Shown here piece by piece: positions 1-7,658 of a DNA stretch of 30,619 nucleotides. Within the stretch, counting starts at the first letter, position 1. Each line of letters begins with the position of its first letter. The stretch is from Prolixibacteraceae bacterium (lineage in GTDB: Bacteria > Bacteroidota > Bacteroidia > Bacteroidales > Prolixibacteraceae): the NCBI GenBank assembly GCA_016930735.1, contig JAFGGF010000051.1:1-30619 (forward strand), written 5' to 3'. The translations under genes and the position numbers were made by a program. A model generated the notes under the pieces. It worked only from the letters and a program-made list of their open reading frames with translations, searched no databases and had not been told where the DNA came from.

Positions 1-564
1 ATAAAATTCATCATCGAAACCCCTGAAAATCGGAAGCCCACCGTTTAAATGTGTATGTTTAAATACCCCAAACATTTTCTTTTCAAGCGGGTATTTCGGG
101 ATTTTATAAAAATGATATAAACCAGCCTGAGCTGCCCAGCAAATAAAAAGAGTGGAAAATACATGATGTTCCGACCAATCCATTATTTGTTTCATTTCTT
201 CCCAGTAGGTTACATCTTCAAAAGGCAATTGTTCAACCGGGGCCCCGGTTATAATCATCCCATCGTAATTCTTTTTAAAGATGACATCACTGTCTTTGTA
301 AAACTCCTGCATGTGCTTAACAGGAGTATTTTTAGGTGTATGCCCTTTAATTTTCATAAAATCGATTTCGAGCTGTAATGGAGTATTTGATAACAAGCGC
401 AATAAATCAGTTTCTGTAGTCACTTTTAATGGCATCAGATTGAGTATTAATAACTTTAACGGCCTTATATCCTGATGGCTTGCCCTGGTTTCGTCAATAA
501 CAAAAATATTTTCTTTTTTCAGGAGTTCTATGGCAGGCATTTTATCCTGTATATTTATCGGCAT
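1..564 (-). CDS. metA: Homoserine O-acetyltransferase MetA, N-terminal 188 residues (cut by window edge)
   Basis: This enzyme acylates the hydroxyl of L-homoserine, the first committed step of methionine synthesis in the cytoplasm. The ATG at 562-564 opens a frame that runs off the left edge, so it is partial at its C-terminus. Seen: the family opening MPINIQDKMPAIELL, the motif QDIRPLKLLILNLMP (residues 31-45), NTPLQ, DGMIITGAPVE (101-111) and FICWAAQAGLYH with the nucleophile Cys142. The catalytic His and Glu lie beyond the edge. Residue 111 is Glu; in the MetA family Glu at this position is known to favour acetyl-CoA, while Gly favours succinyl-CoA, so acetyl transfer is inferred. This agrees with the neighbouring O-acetylhomoserine sulfhydrylase gene 121 bp upstream, probably in the same operon. 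Confidence 0.95.
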   Translation of the reverse strand, partial: MPINIQDKMPAIELLKKENIFVIDETRASHQDIRPLKLLILNLMPLKVTTETDLLRLLSNTPLQLEIDFMKIKGHTPKNTPVKHMQEFYKDSDVIFKKNYDGMIITGAPVEQLPFEDVTYWEEMKQIMDWSEHHVFSTLFICWAAQAGLYHFYKIPKYPLEKKMFGVFKHTHLNGGLPIFRGFDDEFY

Positions 565-685
565 AACTTATATTTCAAAAGTAAAAATCTGGGTTTTTAA
601 TATAATCCCGAATAGCAGGATTCTACGTTCAGTACCTATCAATCCCTACTTATATTTCCCTGCCCGCTACCCGGGATTTAATTTA

Positions 686-1990
686 TTAACCAATTTGCCC
701 TAAAGCTTGTTCAAAGTCGGCAATAATATCGTCAATATGCTCTATTCCAACACTTACCCTTAGTGCGGCCGGTTTTACACCTGCTGCAAGCTGGGCTTCT
801 TCAGGTAATTGCTGGTGCGTGGTAGCCGAAGGTTGAATTATCAATGTCTTTGCGTCGCCAACATTTGCCAGATGGCTTACAAGTTTTAGTTTATTAACCA
901 CTTCCTTTGCATTTTCTTTTCCACCTTTAACTTCGAATGTTAATACACCTCCCGCACCTTTAGGCAGGTATTTTTTTGCATTTTCAAATGACGGATTTCC
1001 TTCCAGCCCCGGATAATTTACACTTTCAACTTTTGGATGTTTTTGAAGCCATTTTGCAAGGACCAAAGCATTTTCAACATGCCTTTCCATACGGAGTGAT
1101 AATGTTTCCAGTCCCTGAAGCAGGAGGAAGGAATTAAACGGGCTTAACGATGGCCCAAAATCACGAAGGCCTTCAACCCTGGCTTTTATAATAAATGCAA
1201 TATTTCCAAACGGACCTTCGAAGTTAAAAATATCCCAGTACTTCAATCCATGGTATCCATCTGAAGGCTCAGTAAAACCAGGGAATTTTCCGTTGCCCCA
1301 GTTGTATGTACCTGCATCTACTATTACACCACCGATACTTGTTCCGTGGCCACCAATCCATTTTGTAGCTGATTCAACCACAATATTTGCTCCGTATTCA
1401 ATCGGGCGGAAAAGATATCCTGCACCTGCAAAAGTATTGTCAACAATAAGCGGAATATCATATTTTTTTGCCAGTGCTCCGAATGCTTCGAAATCAGGAA
1501 TGTTAAATCCGGGATTTCCAATGGTTTCCAGGTATATCGCTTTTGTGTTTTCGTCAATTAGCTTTTCAAAGGCATCAACTGTCAGATTTTTTGCAAACCT
1601 GGCTTCTATGCCCAGTTTCTTAAACGAAACTTTAAACTGGTTGAATGACCCACCATAGAGAAAGGGAGAACTGACAAAGTTGTCACCGATACCAAGTATT
1701 GTATTAAAAGCAAGGAATTGAGCCGCATGGCCCGATGAAACGGCAAGTGCAGCTGCACCACCCTCCAATGCAGCGATACGTTGTTCAAAAGCATCGCTCG
1801 TAGGATTCATTATCCTGGTATAAATATTTCCGAATTCTTTTAATGCAAACAGGTTTGCAGCATGGTCGGCATTGTTAAAAACGTACGACGAAGTCTGATA
1901 AATCGGGACAGCCCTTGAATTGGTTGTTCCATCCGGCTCATGGCCTGCATGTATCTGAAGAGTTTCAAAATTTAACTTTTTCTGTGTCAT
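686..1990 (-). CDS. metY: O-acetylhomoserine sulfhydrylase (aminocarboxypropyltransferase)
   Basis: A PLP enzyme of the Cys/Met metabolism family that replaces the acetyl group of O-acetylhomoserine with sulfide (or methanethiol), giving homocysteine (or methionine) directly. The 434-residue length is typical of MetY rather than of the roughly 390-residue cystathionine synthases. Seen: YTRIMNPTSDAFEQRIAALEGG (57-78), the SSGHAAQ loop (85-91), the PLP-ring aspartate in VDNTFAGA (D184), and the Schiff-base lysine in ESATKWIGGHGTSIGG (K210). It lies 63 bp after the aspartokinase-like gene and 121 bp before metA on the same strand. The three form a methionine operon using the acetyl/direct-sulfhydrylation route. 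No separate promoter was evident in the 63-bp gap. Confidence 0.96.
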   Translation of the reverse strand: MTQKKLNFETLQIHAGHEPDGTTNSRAVPIYQTSSYVFNNADHAANLFALKEFGNIYTRIMNPTSDAFEQRIAALEGGAAALAVSSGHAAQFLAFNTILGIGDNFVSSPFLYGGSFNQFKVSFKKLGIEARFAKNLTVDAFEKLIDENTKAIYLETIGNPGFNIPDFEAFGALAKKYDIPLIVDNTFAGAGYLFRPIEYGANIVVESATKWIGGHGTSIGGVIVDAGTYNWGNGKFPGFTEPSDGYHGLKYWDIFNFEGPFGNIAFIIKARVEGLRDFGPSLSPFNSFLLLQGLETLSLRMERHVENALVLAKWLQKHPKVESVNYPGLEGNPSFENAKKYLPKGAGGVLTFEVKGGKENAKEVVNKLKLVSHLANVGDAKTLIIQPSATTHQQLPEEAQLAAGVKPAALRVSVGIEHIDDIIADFEQALGQIG

Positions 1991-2053
1991 AATTTTTAAA
2001 ATTTAATTTTAGTAATTGATATTTATGAAATTTTATATGTCTATAGAGATTTA

Positions 2054-3400
2054 TTAAGAATCATTGTTATTTGTAGTATCGAAAAAAGCCTGATAAATTT
2101 TCTGAACACATTTATCTCTGTCGGTTTGATTTACAACGAGGTAGCTGACAAGGTCGGAAGCACCTGATCCACTTAGCAGAATATTTATTTTATTGGCGGC
2201 AACAGCTGAAAATAACCTGGCTGAAACGCCATAATTATGCTGCATCCCATGTCCCACAATCCCTATTAATGTAACCTCGTCAATTAATTCTGTTTCAATG
2301 ACCGATGTGAATCCAAGGTTTTGAATAATTCCAATTGCTTTTTTACCGTCATCACTGCTTAGAATAATATTGATTGAAATCTGCGAAGTGATTACTGACT
2401 TAACATTAATACCTGCTTCATTCAGGCTCGTGGTTACTTTTGCCAGGATTCCAGGTTTCAGGCCAACTCCCGGCCCATTCAGTTTCAGGATGGAAATATC
2501 ATCTGAATATGCCACTGCTTTTATTATTTCATCTGAAATGAATGTTTCGGTATTAATCAGTGTTTCAGTCTGAAATGTTCCTGTATTAATTATTTTGATC
2601 GGAATATGTTCCGATTCTAAAGGCTCAACAGTTCGCGGATGTATTGAATAATGATCGAAATATGCCAGTTCACTGGCTTCAGAATATGTTAACCTCTTTA
2701 TTTTTCCCGGTAATTCAACCAGCTTTGGGTCTGCACTGTAAAAGTCTTTTTCCAGGCCCCAGATTGTAAGTTCTTTTACTTTTAAGGTTTTTGCCAGGGT
2801 TGCTGCAGTATAATCTGCTGCAGAATTTCCTGCACGTGCAATTTTACCTTCAGGTGTTATCCCATATGAGCCTGGAATAATGTAATAATATCCCGGTTCG
2901 GATATTTTGAGTAAATCAGTGTCAAACATTAAATAGGATGCACTTCCATAATCTGCAGTAACTTTAAAATTATATTGTTCAGGCAACAGAATTTTTGATT
3001 TTAATCCCATTTCTTTAAGCAGCTCAGCCAGAATTAAAGCCGACAACTTTTCCCCATAACTCAAAAGCTGATCTTTGAGGGCAGGGGAGTAGTCACCAAT
3101 CATCGAAATCCCCTGGAATAATCTGGAAATATTTTCAGCAAGTTCCCTGAATTCAGAAGTTGATTCTTTACCTGTAATTTTCAGAAATATTTCTGTAAAC
3201 TCTTTTTCAGTAATTGATAAATCACTGTAAATATTAAAGATATTTCTGATGTTTTCTGAAATTAATCCTGCAATCTCAGGTATTGATGATACTACAATAA
3301 ATACACGCCCTTTTTGTCCTTTCAGATAATTTGAAAAATTTCCAAGAGATGGAGTATTTATACAACTATTCCCGCCAAACCGAACAATACAATCCGACAT
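2054..3400 (-). CDS. Aspartokinase-like protein with C-terminal ACT domains; active site looks degenerate
   Basis: Homologous over its 448 residues to aspartate kinases: amino-acid-kinase domain (about 1-285) and tandem ACT domains (about 300-440, with the typical GVGLKPGILAKVTTSLNEAGINVKSV). Many functional residues known from E. coli AKIII are changed: K8 is R7 (IVRFGGNS), T45 is A44, R198 is N192 and S201 is A195 (AGNSAADYTAA instead of LGRGGSDYTAA), the TD pair of IWTD is GL (215-216), and K257 is Y251. E119 (E117, SYGEKLSA) and D202 (D196) are kept. It could be an impaired kinase, one with altered chemistry, or an ACT-domain regulatory protein. First gene of the methionine operon, 80 bp after a leader ORF. 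Start ATG at 3398-3400 has only an A/T-rich leader. Family assignment is firm; catalytic status is inferred. Confidence 0.85.
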   Translation of the reverse strand: MSDCIVRFGGNSCINTPSLGNFSNYLKGQKGRVFIVVSSIPEIAGLISENIRNIFNIYSDLSITEKEFTEIFLKITGKESTSEFRELAENISRLFQGISMIGDYSPALKDQLLSYGEKLSALILAELLKEMGLKSKILLPEQYNFKVTADYGSASYLMFDTDLLKISEPGYYYIIPGSYGITPEGKIARAGNSAADYTAATLAKTLKVKELTIWGLEKDFYSADPKLVELPGKIKRLTYSEASELAYFDHYSIHPRTVEPLESEHIPIKIINTGTFQTETLINTETFISDEIIKAVAYSDDISILKLNGPGVGLKPGILAKVTTSLNEAGINVKSVITSQISINIILSSDDGKKAIGIIQNLGFTSVIETELIDEVTLIGIVGHGMQHNYGVSARLFSAVAANKINILLSGSGASDLVSYLVVNQTDRDKCVQKIYQAFFDTTNNNDS

Positions 3401-3408
3401 AATAAATT

Positions 3409-3431
3409 AAAAAATGATTAAAAAAATGATT
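3409..3431. repeat. 12-bp tandem repeat in the met leader
   Basis: AAAAAATGATT occurs at 3409-3419 and again at 3421-3431 (12-bp period). On the transcribed minus strand this gives two U6 runs just before the aspartokinase-like start codon. It may simply be a low-complexity ribosome-loading leader, or extra U-tracts after the attenuator hairpin. Confidence 0.6.
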
Positions 3432-3432
3432 T

Positions 3433-3481
3433 AAAAACGGAGGTGCCTTCAAACAATGCTAAACCTGCACTGAAAGAAGGC
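3433..3481 (-). promoter_or_regulatory. Candidate transcription attenuator of the methionine operon
   Basis: On the minus-strand transcript, GCCUUC (3481-3476) pairs with GAAGGC (3450-3445), and inside it CAGUGC (3472-3467) pairs with GCAUUG (3459-3454). They are separated by a symmetric UUU/UUU internal loop and closed by a 7-nt loop. The inner helix needs a G-U pair that would be an A-C mismatch on the plus strand, so the fold favours the minus transcript. A competing fold pairs AGUGCAGGU (3472-3464) with ACCUCCG plus two Us, 8 of 9 positions, ending directly in a U5 tract (3437-3433), as a terminator would. The 5' arm begins at the last base of the leader stop codon, so a ribosome finishing the leader would cover it. 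Fold energies were not computed. Confidence 0.5.
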
Positions 3482-3576
3482 TATTGCATAGACATCGGCA
3501 TAGATGGCATAACAAACCAGGTAGAATTTGAGATTTTACCTGATAATTTGTATTGATGTGAAATAGTTAATTTCAT
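3481..3576 (-). CDS. Methionine-rich leader peptide (candidate MetL-type attenuation peptide)
   Basis: A 31-codon ORF lies between a good promoter and the first gene of the methionine operon. Its last part reads FVMPSMPMSMQ-stop: four Met codons within eight codons (ATG CCA TCT ATG CCG ATG TCT ATG), then CAA TAG. Methionine codons are normally rare, so this cluster is striking. It matches the layout of classical biosynthetic leader peptides (thr, his, trp), where clustered codons for the end product make the ribosome stall when that amino acid is scarce. The predicted transcription start is about 18 nt upstream of the ATG, and an attenuator-like hairpin starts at the stop codon. No protein function is expected beyond translation itself. 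Expression is not shown; the call rests on position, composition and adjacent RNA structure. Confidence 0.6.
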   Translation of the reverse strand: MKLTISHQYKLSGKISNSTWFVMPSMPMSMQ

Positions 3577-3599
3577 TATTATGCCAATTTTAACGGTTT

Positions 3600-3630
3600 C
3601 AAATATAAAATGAATTATGAGATAAACAAA
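3600..3630 (-). promoter_or_regulatory. Bacteroidota-type promoter of the methionine operon
   Basis: On the minus strand a TTTG -33 box (3630-3627) is followed by exactly 19 nt and then TATATTTG (3607-3600), a full match to the -7 consensus TAnnTTTG of Bacteroidota primary sigma. Transcription would begin near 3594, just ahead of the Met-rich leader ORF. The rest of the gap to 3739 is A/T-rich with nothing else recognised. Confidence 0.7.
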
Positions 3631-3739
3631 TTAATTTAGAAAGAGTTTAGATAAAATTAACTAAAATGTAAAAAAAAGTATTGTTTTTGAAGGTTTTTTT
3701 GTAAATGAATGAATAGTAAGTTGCTGGAAATGAAGTTAT

Positions 3740-4075
3740 TTATTCTTCCGGGTCATCGTAATATTTATCTTCATAATCATCGGTACTCATATCTTCGTAC
3801 TTGCCTTCATATTCCTCTTTAACATCATCCTTTAACATTCCTTCATCATCGTAATCGTCGTCGTCATCTATAATTTGCTCGGCTTCAGTAACGGTCATCC
3901 TTACAAGGTAATATTTTTCATCTGTTTCAAACGGCAGGGCACTAACCAGCTTTCCGTCCTTGTTATAAAACGTGATCAGATTCTCACTGAATCCATATGG
4001 ATAATTTAATTTTATCTGTTCCTGAATTTCTTTATCAAGCTTCTCAAAATCTTTAATAACCCTAGGTTTATTCAT
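3740..4075 (-). CDS. Small acidic conserved-type protein, function unknown
   Basis: A 111-residue protein without signal peptide or membrane segment. The first 70 residues are a compact mixed alpha/beta-looking region (MNKPRVIKDFEKLD start; ITFYNKDGKLVSALPFETDEKYYLVRMTV core). The last 40 are extremely acidic, with runs such as DDDDDYDD and repeated Asp/Glu/Tyr. The look is that of a small cytoplasmic protein widespread in Bacteroidota, but I do not recognise a studied family and give no function. The acidic tail could mimic nucleic acid or bind basic partners; that is speculation. It stands alone between the methionine operon promoter (about 110 bp downstream) and the TonB-C-domain gene (165 bp upstream), both on the same strand. 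Confidence 0.75.
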   Translation of the reverse strand: MNKPRVIKDFEKLDKEIQEQIKLNYPYGFSENLITFYNKDGKLVSALPFETDEKYYLVRMTVTEAEQIIDDDDDYDDEGMLKDDVKEEYEGKYEDMSTDDYEDKYYDDPEE

Positions 4076-4240
4076 GACAAAAGAGTTTTGTTCATCAAAA
4101 TATTTCTTGTAAATGATGTTCCAATAATAGTAATTTCTTTTATTAAAAAAAACGTGTTTTAAAAATATTATTCAAATAGTGAAAATGATAGTTTTTTTTA
4201 TGAAAAATATTACGGTGAATATAAAAACAGACCTAATAAA

Positions 4241-5113
4241 TTAATTGGAATTCCATTGAAGTACGCCACCTTCCATTTCCAGATTATCGTACCGGGTTGA
4301 ATTATGCAGGAAATTTACAGGAAATAACTGGAAATAACGCACAGTTTCATTGTTTAATCTGGCAGGTTGCCACTCGCCATTAAGTGATGATAATGCTGAA
4401 ATTACAAGTTGGTTTATATTTGCCTGGATGCCTTTTACAATCCTGAATCCCCCAATGGTTCCATTGCTGAAAACCACAAAGCCAACAACCATATTTCCTG
4501 TTATTGTGGAAAAATCAACTTCATTTTCTTTGAGTATTTTTAAAATATGTTCATGGAGCCTGTTATTTCCAGGAATATAAAAAGGGGCATTATCAACCGA
4601 ATAAAAAATATTTTCGTAATATTCCTGGCCATCTTCAAGCCAGTTTTTATTAGAAACCAGTTCATTATTTTCATATTCCGAGACCGATTGTTTATTTCCG
4701 TTTTGGTAGAAATCTATAACTTCACCCTGCAATATAATTGGGATAATTGTTATAGTAAATCCTGTCCTTATAATTTTATTTTCTGATATTTCAGTAAATT
4801 TATATAAGTCCTCATCCAGTTTTACATAGTTACGTGTAATAGTATTCATTTTTAAACCACCTGAAGTTATCTGGTAAGTATTGGCTTCTGTTTCCTTAAA
4901 AATCTCCTTTTTTGTTTCTTCCCATCCTGTATTACCTAAATTATAAGTAGTAAGGATCATTTTTTTCTTCGATTTAATTTCTGCCACCTGTTTCCTTCTT
5001 GCAGCGGATTCATTGACTAGTTTACCATTTATTCCAATAAATATGGTAGTGTCGTTCTGGCCAAATGTATAAACTGAAAAAAATATACAAATAAAGGCGA
5101 TTAAAGTTTTCAT
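4241..5113 (-). CDS. Exported protein with TonB C-terminal-like domain
   Basis: A 290-residue protein with a signal peptide (MKTLIAFICIFFSVYTFGQ, cleavage likely near residue 19). Residues about 135-175 contain a DFYQNGNKQSVSEYENN element like the MORN/YwqK-type repeats of Bacteroidota envelope proteins. Residues about 205-275 resemble the TonB C-terminal domain: GNMVVGFVVFSNGTIGGFRI, then SSLNGEWQPARLNNETVRYF and a final beta-strand. TonB-C domains contact outer-membrane receptors, but this protein lacks the membrane anchor and Pro-rich linker of a true TonB, so it is not an energy transducer in the usual sense. Such soluble TonB-C proteins are common in Bacteroidota and mostly uncharacterised. 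No operon partner: 127 bp separate it from the next upstream start or stop. Confidence 0.75.
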   Translation of the reverse strand: MKTLIAFICIFFSVYTFGQNDTTIFIGINGKLVNESAARRKQVAEIKSKKKMILTTYNLGNTGWEETKKEIFKETEANTYQITSGGLKMNTITRNYVKLDEDLYKFTEISENKIIRTGFTITIIPIILQGEVIDFYQNGNKQSVSEYENNELVSNKNWLEDGQEYYENIFYSVDNAPFYIPGNNRLHEHILKILKENEVDFSTITGNMVVGFVVFSNGTIGGFRIVKGIQANINQLVISALSSLNGEWQPARLNNETVRYFQLFPVNFLHNSTRYDNLEMEGGVLQWNSN

Positions 5114-5260
5114 GTTTTTAGTTTTCGTTGGTTTGTGGTAAATGTATAAATTAAGGAATAATAAGAGTCATTAAATATTTTAATTTGGCAAAAAATAAAT
5201 TTTATTTAAAGCAAGGAGGTTTAGCAAAATTCATACCATGGTTTTAAGGGGTTGTTGAAT

Positions 5261-6946
5261 TTATTCCATCAATTTTCTGTATTTAATTCTTTTGGGGCCA
5301 ATATCTCCCAACCTTTTCTTTTTATTTTCTTCGTATTCTGAATAAGAACCTTCAAAATAAAATACCTTGGAGTCTCCTTCAAATGCCAGGATATGGGTAG
5401 CAATGCGGTTGAGGAACCAACGGTCGTGTGAAATTACAACTGCGCAGCCTGCAAAATTTTCCAGTCCCTCTTCTAGAGCCCGTAAAGTATTTACGTCAAT
5501 ATCGTTGGTTGGCTCATCAAGCAAAATTACATTGCCTTCTTCTTTTAATGCCATAGCCAGATGCAACCTGTTCCTTTCTCCTCCTGAAAGATTGCCGCAT
5601 TTTTTTGATTGGTCGTTTCCTGAAAAATTAAAGCGTGCAACATATGCTCTGGCATTCATTTGCCTTCCTCCCAACTGGATGAATTCACTGCCTCCGGAAA
5701 TTACTTCAAAAACCGATTTCCCCGGATCAATGTCTTTATGGTCCTGATCGACATAAGCTATTTTAACTGTCTCCCCAATTTCAAATGTACCTTTCACAGC
5801 ATTTTCAATTCCAAGAATCAACCGGAATAATGTTGTTTTTCCTGCACCATTGGGGCCAATTACACCGATGATACCGTTTGGGGGAAGCACAAAATCAAGG
5901 TTGTCAAACAATAATTTATCGCCATATGCCATGGCTACATTTGATGCATTAATTACTTTTTCACCCAGTCTTGGGCCATTTGGTATAAAAATTTCAAGTT
6001 TTTCCTCCTTTTGTTTTACATCTTCATTTAAAAGTTTGTCATAAGCTGAAAGACGGGCTTTAGATTTTGCATGACGTGCTTTTGGCGCCATCCTGACCCA
6101 TTCAAGCTCATGTTCAAGGGTGCGGCGCCGTTTTTCATTTTGTTTTTGCTCCGATGTAAGCCTTTTTGATTTTTGTTCAAGCCAGGAACTGTAATTTCCT
6201 CTCCAGGGAATACCTTCACCCCTGTCAAGTTCCAGAATCCAACCAGCAATGTTGTCAAGGAAATAACGGTCGTGGGTGATACAAATAACAGTTCCTTTAT
6301 ATTGTTGTAAATGAATTTCAAGCCATTCAATCGATTCTGCATCAAGGTGATTGGTAGGTTCATCGAGCAAAAGAATATCAGGCTCTTTCAGAAGGAGCCT
6401 GCAGAGTGCAACCCTTCGTTTTTCTCCTCCAGATAAAGTATCGGTTTTCTGACCTCCGGGAGGGCAGCGCAAGGCATCCATCGCACGTTCCAGTTTACTG
6501 TCCAAATTCCAGGCATCCAATCTGTCAATTGTTTCCTGTAGCCTTGCCTGTTCATCAATCAGTTTATCCATTTTATCAGGATTTTCCAGGATTTCCGGAT
6601 CCATAAAACGGTTGTTTATATCTTCGTAAGCTTTTAAAACATCAACGGTTTCCTGAACACCTTCCTCAATTATTTCTTTAACAGATTTAGTTTTGTCCAA
6701 TTCTGGTTCCTGGGATAATAGCCCAACTGTATAACCGGGTGAAAAAACCAATTCACCCTGAAAGTTTTTTTCAAGGCCAGCAATTATTTTTAACAGCGTT
6801 GATTTACCTGATCCATTTAATCCGATAATACCAATTTTGGCACCAAGAAAAAACGAAAGTGAGATATCTTTTATTACCGGCCGGTTGGGCTCAAAATACT
6901 TGCTCACCTTATACATTGAGAAAATTATTTGTTTGTCTTCGTTCAT
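5261..6946 (-). CDS. ettA: Energy-dependent translational throttle protein EttA (ABC-F ATPase)
   Basis: A 561-residue soluble ABC-F protein with two ATPase domains and no membrane segments; it acts on the ribosome at the tRNA exit site and couples translation to the ATP/ADP ratio. Seen: Walker A GLNGSGKST (42-50), the arm region, first signature LSGGEKRRVALCRLLL with LLLDEPTNHLDAESIEWLE, then the P-site-tRNA interaction linker rich in Lys/Arg/Glu (EQKQNEKRRRTLEHELEWVRMAPKAR region). The second half has Walker A GPNGAGKTT, LSGGERNRLHLAMALKE and LLDEPTNDIDVNTLRALEE. The C-terminus ending in DIGPKRIKYRKLM is characteristic of EttA and separates it from Uup, YheS and YbiT. Monocistronic, with a short A/T-rich leader. 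Confidence 0.95.
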   Translation of the reverse strand: MNEDKQIIFSMYKVSKYFEPNRPVIKDISLSFFLGAKIGIIGLNGSGKSTLLKIIAGLEKNFQGELVFSPGYTVGLLSQEPELDKTKSVKEIIEEGVQETVDVLKAYEDINNRFMDPEILENPDKMDKLIDEQARLQETIDRLDAWNLDSKLERAMDALRCPPGGQKTDTLSGGEKRRVALCRLLLKEPDILLLDEPTNHLDAESIEWLEIHLQQYKGTVICITHDRYFLDNIAGWILELDRGEGIPWRGNYSSWLEQKSKRLTSEQKQNEKRRRTLEHELEWVRMAPKARHAKSKARLSAYDKLLNEDVKQKEEKLEIFIPNGPRLGEKVINASNVAMAYGDKLLFDNLDFVLPPNGIIGVIGPNGAGKTTLFRLILGIENAVKGTFEIGETVKIAYVDQDHKDIDPGKSVFEVISGGSEFIQLGGRQMNARAYVARFNFSGNDQSKKCGNLSGGERNRLHLAMALKEEGNVILLDEPTNDIDVNTLRALEEGLENFAGCAVVISHDRWFLNRIATHILAFEGDSKVFYFEGSYSEYEENKKKRLGDIGPKRIKYRKLME

Positions 6947-7033
6947 TTCTTACAGAAAATTAAATGAAACAAAATAAATAAAATCTGATTATTGGAATAG
7001 GATTAATATGGATATTTTTAAAATAGTATTATT

Positions 7034-7075
7034 AAAAACACAAATGGGGACTATCTTTTGAGAATAGCCCCCATT
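7034..7075 (-). terminator. Rho-independent terminator reading leftward
   Basis: In the minus transcript AAUGGGGGCUAU (7075-7064) pairs with AUAGUCCCCAUU (7054-7043) over 12 positions, with a 9-nt loop, followed by UGUG and U5. One position is a G-U pair on the minus strand but an A-C mismatch on the plus strand, so the fold belongs to a leftward transcript. No recognised gene feeds into it, which implies a transcript from the 7080-7660 region. Confidence 0.7.
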
Positions 7076-7079
7076 CACT

Positions 7080-7562
7080 AAAGGAAACCGAAATTTCCTA
7101 TCGTGCCAGGTTACGGTTATTGTGACCGGCTGTTTTCCATTTTTCAATGTATTTCAGCCCTGACTTTCCGGTTTTACTTTTTACAGTAAAACTTTCCTGT
7201 TGTCCGTTTGATATACCGGATATCTTCGCGGACGAAGTGTCTTTCCCGTTTCATGTGGATTTCCCCTTTCTTGCGATTGGTTCTTCCTGAAATAAAACAG
7301 TTCCGGGTTTCCCCTTTCCTGTTTAGCAGTTCAACTTTTGAAGCCGAAACTTCTTCCTGTTTCCTGCCGGGTGACTCAATCTTAAAAAGAACGTCTGATT
7401 TTACTTTCCTGTGATTGACCGGGCTTTGACTCCAGACAGCCTTCCCGAACTTCGGCTCCTTTCATGAGCGAATCCGAAGATTCGTTCGATCAGGATTTGA
7501 TATCAGCTAAGTTATCATTTCCTTCTCCTCATTTCCGGTGCGGCCTTTTATCGCTCACCTGA
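7080..7562 (-). other. Purine-rich, hairpin-rich stretch; candidate large non-coding RNA or decayed gene
   Basis: No convincing gene fills 6947-7833. On the minus strand this part is richer in G+C and purines than its surroundings and holds many local hairpins: a UUCG-capped 6-bp stem (7484-7469), a nested stem GTCCG..GATAT..ATATC..CGGAC (7233-7202), an 8-bp stem (7192-7171), GGCUG/CAGCC (7159-7128) and AGGAAA/TTTCCT (7099-7082). A long-range 7-bp pairing (7558-7552 with 7470-7464) could close a 5' domain. It ends in a terminator. Short open stretches exist on the minus strand (for example MKRERHFVREDIRY, and a frame ending KYIEKWKTAGHNNRNLAR), so a frameshifted relic of a basic repetitive protein is the alternative. 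RNase P, tmRNA, SRP RNA and group II domain V signatures were looked for and not found. Confidence 0.35.
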
Positions 7563-7638
7563 TGAATCAAATTTCAATAATAATTTATTATAAACCAAGA
7601 TTTTCCTGAATTTTAAATGCACTTTAAATCAACCAGAG

Positions 7639-7658
7639 TTATTAACAATTGTTAATAA
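7639..7658. promoter_or_regulatory. Perfect 20-bp palindrome, operator-like
   Basis: TTATTAACAATTGTTAATAA is a perfect inverted repeat with no spacer. It lies just downstream of a minus-strand TATATTTG (7673-7666), a match to the -7 consensus, although no TTTG -33 box is present at the right distance. It could be an operator for a dimeric regulator controlling the transcript that ends at 7034, or an AT-rich hairpin. Confidence 0.4.

Noticed and set aside
3401..3600. SAM riboswitch upstream of the methionine operon
   Set aside because: I looked for SAM-I and SAM-II core sequences on the minus strand and found none; the conserved-looking parts are explained by a leader ORF and hairpin.
7208..7414. 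68-residue plus-strand frame in the hairpin-rich region
   Set aside because: It is low in charged residues, Ser/Phe/Leu-rich in the manner of an antisense shadow, and runs against the terminator and purine bias that point to a minus-strand transcript.
7080..7562. Group II intron, RNase P RNA, tmRNA or SRP RNA
   Set aside because: No domain V, no GAGGAAAGTCC or ACAGAAA core, no ssrA tag sequence and no SRP Alu/S-domain signature were seen on either strand.
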